A stretch of DNA of 64,000 nt, taken from NCBI GenBank assembly GCA_019358985.1, contig JAHHIJ010000024.1, positions 1 to 64,000 on the forward strand, read 5' to 3'. Made by a program: the position numbers and the translations under genes. Shown here in pieces: positions 62,645-64,000 of the stretch (position 1 is the first letter of the stretch; every line of letters begins with the position of its first letter). Under the pieces are notes generated by a model. The model searched no databases, was not told where the DNA came from, and was given only the letters and a program-made list of their open reading frames with translations. The DNA is from Tolypothrix brevis GSE-NOS-MK-07-07A (GTDB lineage: Bacteria > Cyanobacteriota > Cyanobacteriia > Cyanobacteriales > Nostocaceae).

Positions 62645-63667
62645 TTATGTGACAGCAGACTCTAACATTCGGATTGTCCCAACATTGGCATCTATTTCAA
62701 CTTCTATACCTACTGGCAAGGTAAATTTATCTTTAATATGACCAATCATTGAACCGTACCAAGCCGGAATGCCTAAAGGAAGTATGTGATGTTGCAATAC
62801 TTGCATTAAAGTAAATGAAGGTTCATCTCCTAAACTACAATTAGTGCATTGTCCAAAGATAAAGCCAGCTATTTGATTAAGAATTCCGGCGTTTTTTAAT
62901 TGAGTTAGCATTCGATCTACACGATAAACATCTTCACCTACTTCTTCAACAAATAAAATACTTTTATTCCACGAAGGTAAATAAGGCGACCCAACCATTG
63001 CAGATAGTACCGATAAGTTACCACCAACTAGTTTACCTCTAGCTTTTCCTGGCGTTATGACCTGCATTTTTCCTTCTTCAGTATCCAAATTTTTCATTGT
63101 TACAGCTTCACCGTTAAATAGGATGCGCTTGACGTAATTCACGGCAAATTCGTTCCAGGTAGATGTAGCAACAGGACCGTGAAATGTCACAATTTTACTG
63201 CGGGCGTTAATTGCTAACAATAGCGATGTAATATCACTGTACCCCATCAGGATTTTCGGATTGGAGCCGATGCGGATGTAGTCAAGTAGAGGTAAAATAC
63301 GATTGCAACCCCAACCACCGCGCATGGCAATAATCGCTTTGACAGATTTATCTGCAAACATGGTGTTGACATCAATTGCGCGATCGCTATCTTTACCTGC
63401 TAAATACCCATAACGATCTAAAATATGCTTTCCTAACTTGACTTTTAACCCTAACTGTGATTGTATGGCAAGTTTTGCTTCCTCGACATCTTTAAGCTCA
63501 ACGATACCCGCAGGACTAATTAATCCTACGGTATCACCCACTTGCAGGCGGGGTGGTTTAATGATGGTGTTAGGCGCGATCTTACCTTGGGCTATAAGCG
63601 CTTGCATCGGGGTAGCTAAGGCAGCTAGCCCAAAGGTTGTGATAAATTGGCGGCGATTTATGCTCAT
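62645..63667 (-). CDS. S66-family LD-carboxypeptidase (LdcA/MccF-like)
   Basis: 340 residues. The twin-arginine signal INRRQFITTFGLAALATP suggests Tat export. Catalytic residues: Ser in GYSDIT, Glu in LFVEEVGED and His in IGHIKDK, the usual S66 triad. It should cleave L,D peptide bonds in peptidoglycan tetrapeptides. I start at the ATG at 63667; an earlier in-frame start would put ten residues before the signal. Most LdcA enzymes are cytosolic, so export is a notable difference. Confidence 0.9.
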   Translation of the reverse strand: MSINRRQFITTFGLAALATPMQALIAQGKIAPNTIIKPPRLQVGDTVGLISPAGIVELKDVEEAKLAIQSQLGLKVKLGKHILDRYGYLAGKDSDRAIDVNTMFADKSVKAIIAMRGGWGCNRILPLLDYIRIGSNPKILMGYSDITSLLLAINARSKIVTFHGPVATSTWNEFAVNYVKRILFNGEAVTMKNLDTEEGKMQVITPGKARGKLVGGNLSVLSAMVGSPYLPSWNKSILFVEEVGEDVYRVDRMLTQLKNAGILNQIAGFIFGQCTNCSLGDEPSFTLMQVLQHHILPLGIPAWYGSMIGHIKDKFTLPVGIEVEIDANVGTIRMLESAVT

Positions 63668-63762
63668 GATGGCAGCTATAGTAACATTTGCCACCAATAT
63701 TCGGTTGATGCAAATTCATGCATTACGCGGAAACATTTCAATGGACATCTGGTAAAAAAGAT

Positions 63763-63850
63763 GTAGAGACGTACATGCGATGTAGAGACGTAGCATTGCT
63801 ACGTCTCTACAAGGGTTTCCGGCAACGGATAATTAATTTTTACATGCAGG
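63763..63850 (+). mobile_element. Family B-type element, diverged, with a half-palindrome
   Basis: GTAGAGACGTACATGCG (63763-63780) is followed by a full GTAGAGACGTAGCATTGC palindrome (63782-63810), then AAGGGTTTCCGGCAACGGAT and ATTAATTTTTACATG. It lies between the carboxypeptidase and the last gene. Confidence 0.65.
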
Positions 63851-63880
63851 CAAGTAAATTTTTCATAACTTGAGGTAACT

Positions 63881-64000
63881 GTGGCACGTAAACGCTTGAT
63901 TATTGAGATGGGGATGGGGATAGATCAACATGGACAAGAACCGACAGTAGCAGCGGCAAGAGCTGTGAGAAATGCGATCGCTCACAATGCTTTGCCTGGT
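63881..64000 (+). CDS. Lin0512-family protein, partial
   Basis: The first 40 residues are present before the window ends: a GTG start, then ARKRLIIEMGMGIDQHGQEP and a helix starting TVAAARAVRNAI. The start is supported by GAGG just upstream (TGAGGTAACT, then GTG). The family is small and conserved, with no assigned function. Confidence 0.85.
   Translation, partial: MARKRLIIEMGMGIDQHGQEPTVAAARAVRNAIAHNALPG

Overview
The window comes from a cyanobacterium, most likely a filamentous one. The evidence is the very frequent HIP1 octamer GCGATCGC, cyanobacterial families (DUF928, DUF2358, CHASE2-kinase, TPR-CHAT, PEP-CTERM, phytochrome-like GAF kinase, Lin0512), and dozens of short palindromic repeats of the form GTAGAGACG...CGTCTCTAC. 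I cannot name the genus. I recognised no rRNA, tRNA, CRISPR array, prophage or transposase gene.

Layout. 1-12 kb: a two-partner secretion locus with a large secreted beta-helix protein (TpsA), its outer-membrane transporter (TpsB) and a TPR-CHAT caspase-like protein, facing a CHASE2-Ser/Thr kinase. 12-15 kb: acyltransferase, nucleoside hydrolase, Cu/Zn superoxide dismutase lipoprotein. 15-21 kb: two FHA-domain redox proteins, one soluble flavin/2Fe-2S reductase and one membrane 4Fe-4S protein with FHA and cyclic-nucleotide-binding domains. 21-26 kb: a DUF928 protein, a second TpsA and a small exported protein. 26-34 kb: an orphan HsdR-N nuclease-like protein, HicBA toxin-antitoxin, smc, a PRC-barrel protein and a PD-(D/E)XK-TPR protein. 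34-47 kb: a multidomain response regulator, a Rieske oxygenase, a copper-type P-ATPase with a divergent MerR regulator and a MerR-type promoter, a PEP-CTERM protein, dnaN, and a GAF histidine kinase with two possible bilin-binding Cys-His motifs. 47-53 kb: ArsA-like ATPase, DUF2358, a DUF2887 nuclease-like protein, leuS. 53-64 kb: GNAT, a tandem pair of bacterial dynamins, a GHMP sugar kinase overlapping a sugar-nucleotidyltransferase, Uma2, a metallophosphoesterase, an LD-carboxypeptidase, and the start of a Lin0512 protein.

How the genes may work together. The secretion proteins, CHAT protein, kinase and DUF928 protein look like one envelope or surface-protein system, and the nearby FHA proteins are plausible readers of Ser/Thr phosphorylation. 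This link is inference. The clearest sequence-level novelty is the repeat biology. Three copies of one element with terminal inverted repeats keep the same arms but carry different palindromic cores. Other copies sit in frame inside smc or supply the stop codons of host genes. A 22-bp tandem array at the left edge looks like an amplified half-core. A purine-rich minisatellite is translated as a linker in both the response regulator and the copper ATPase.
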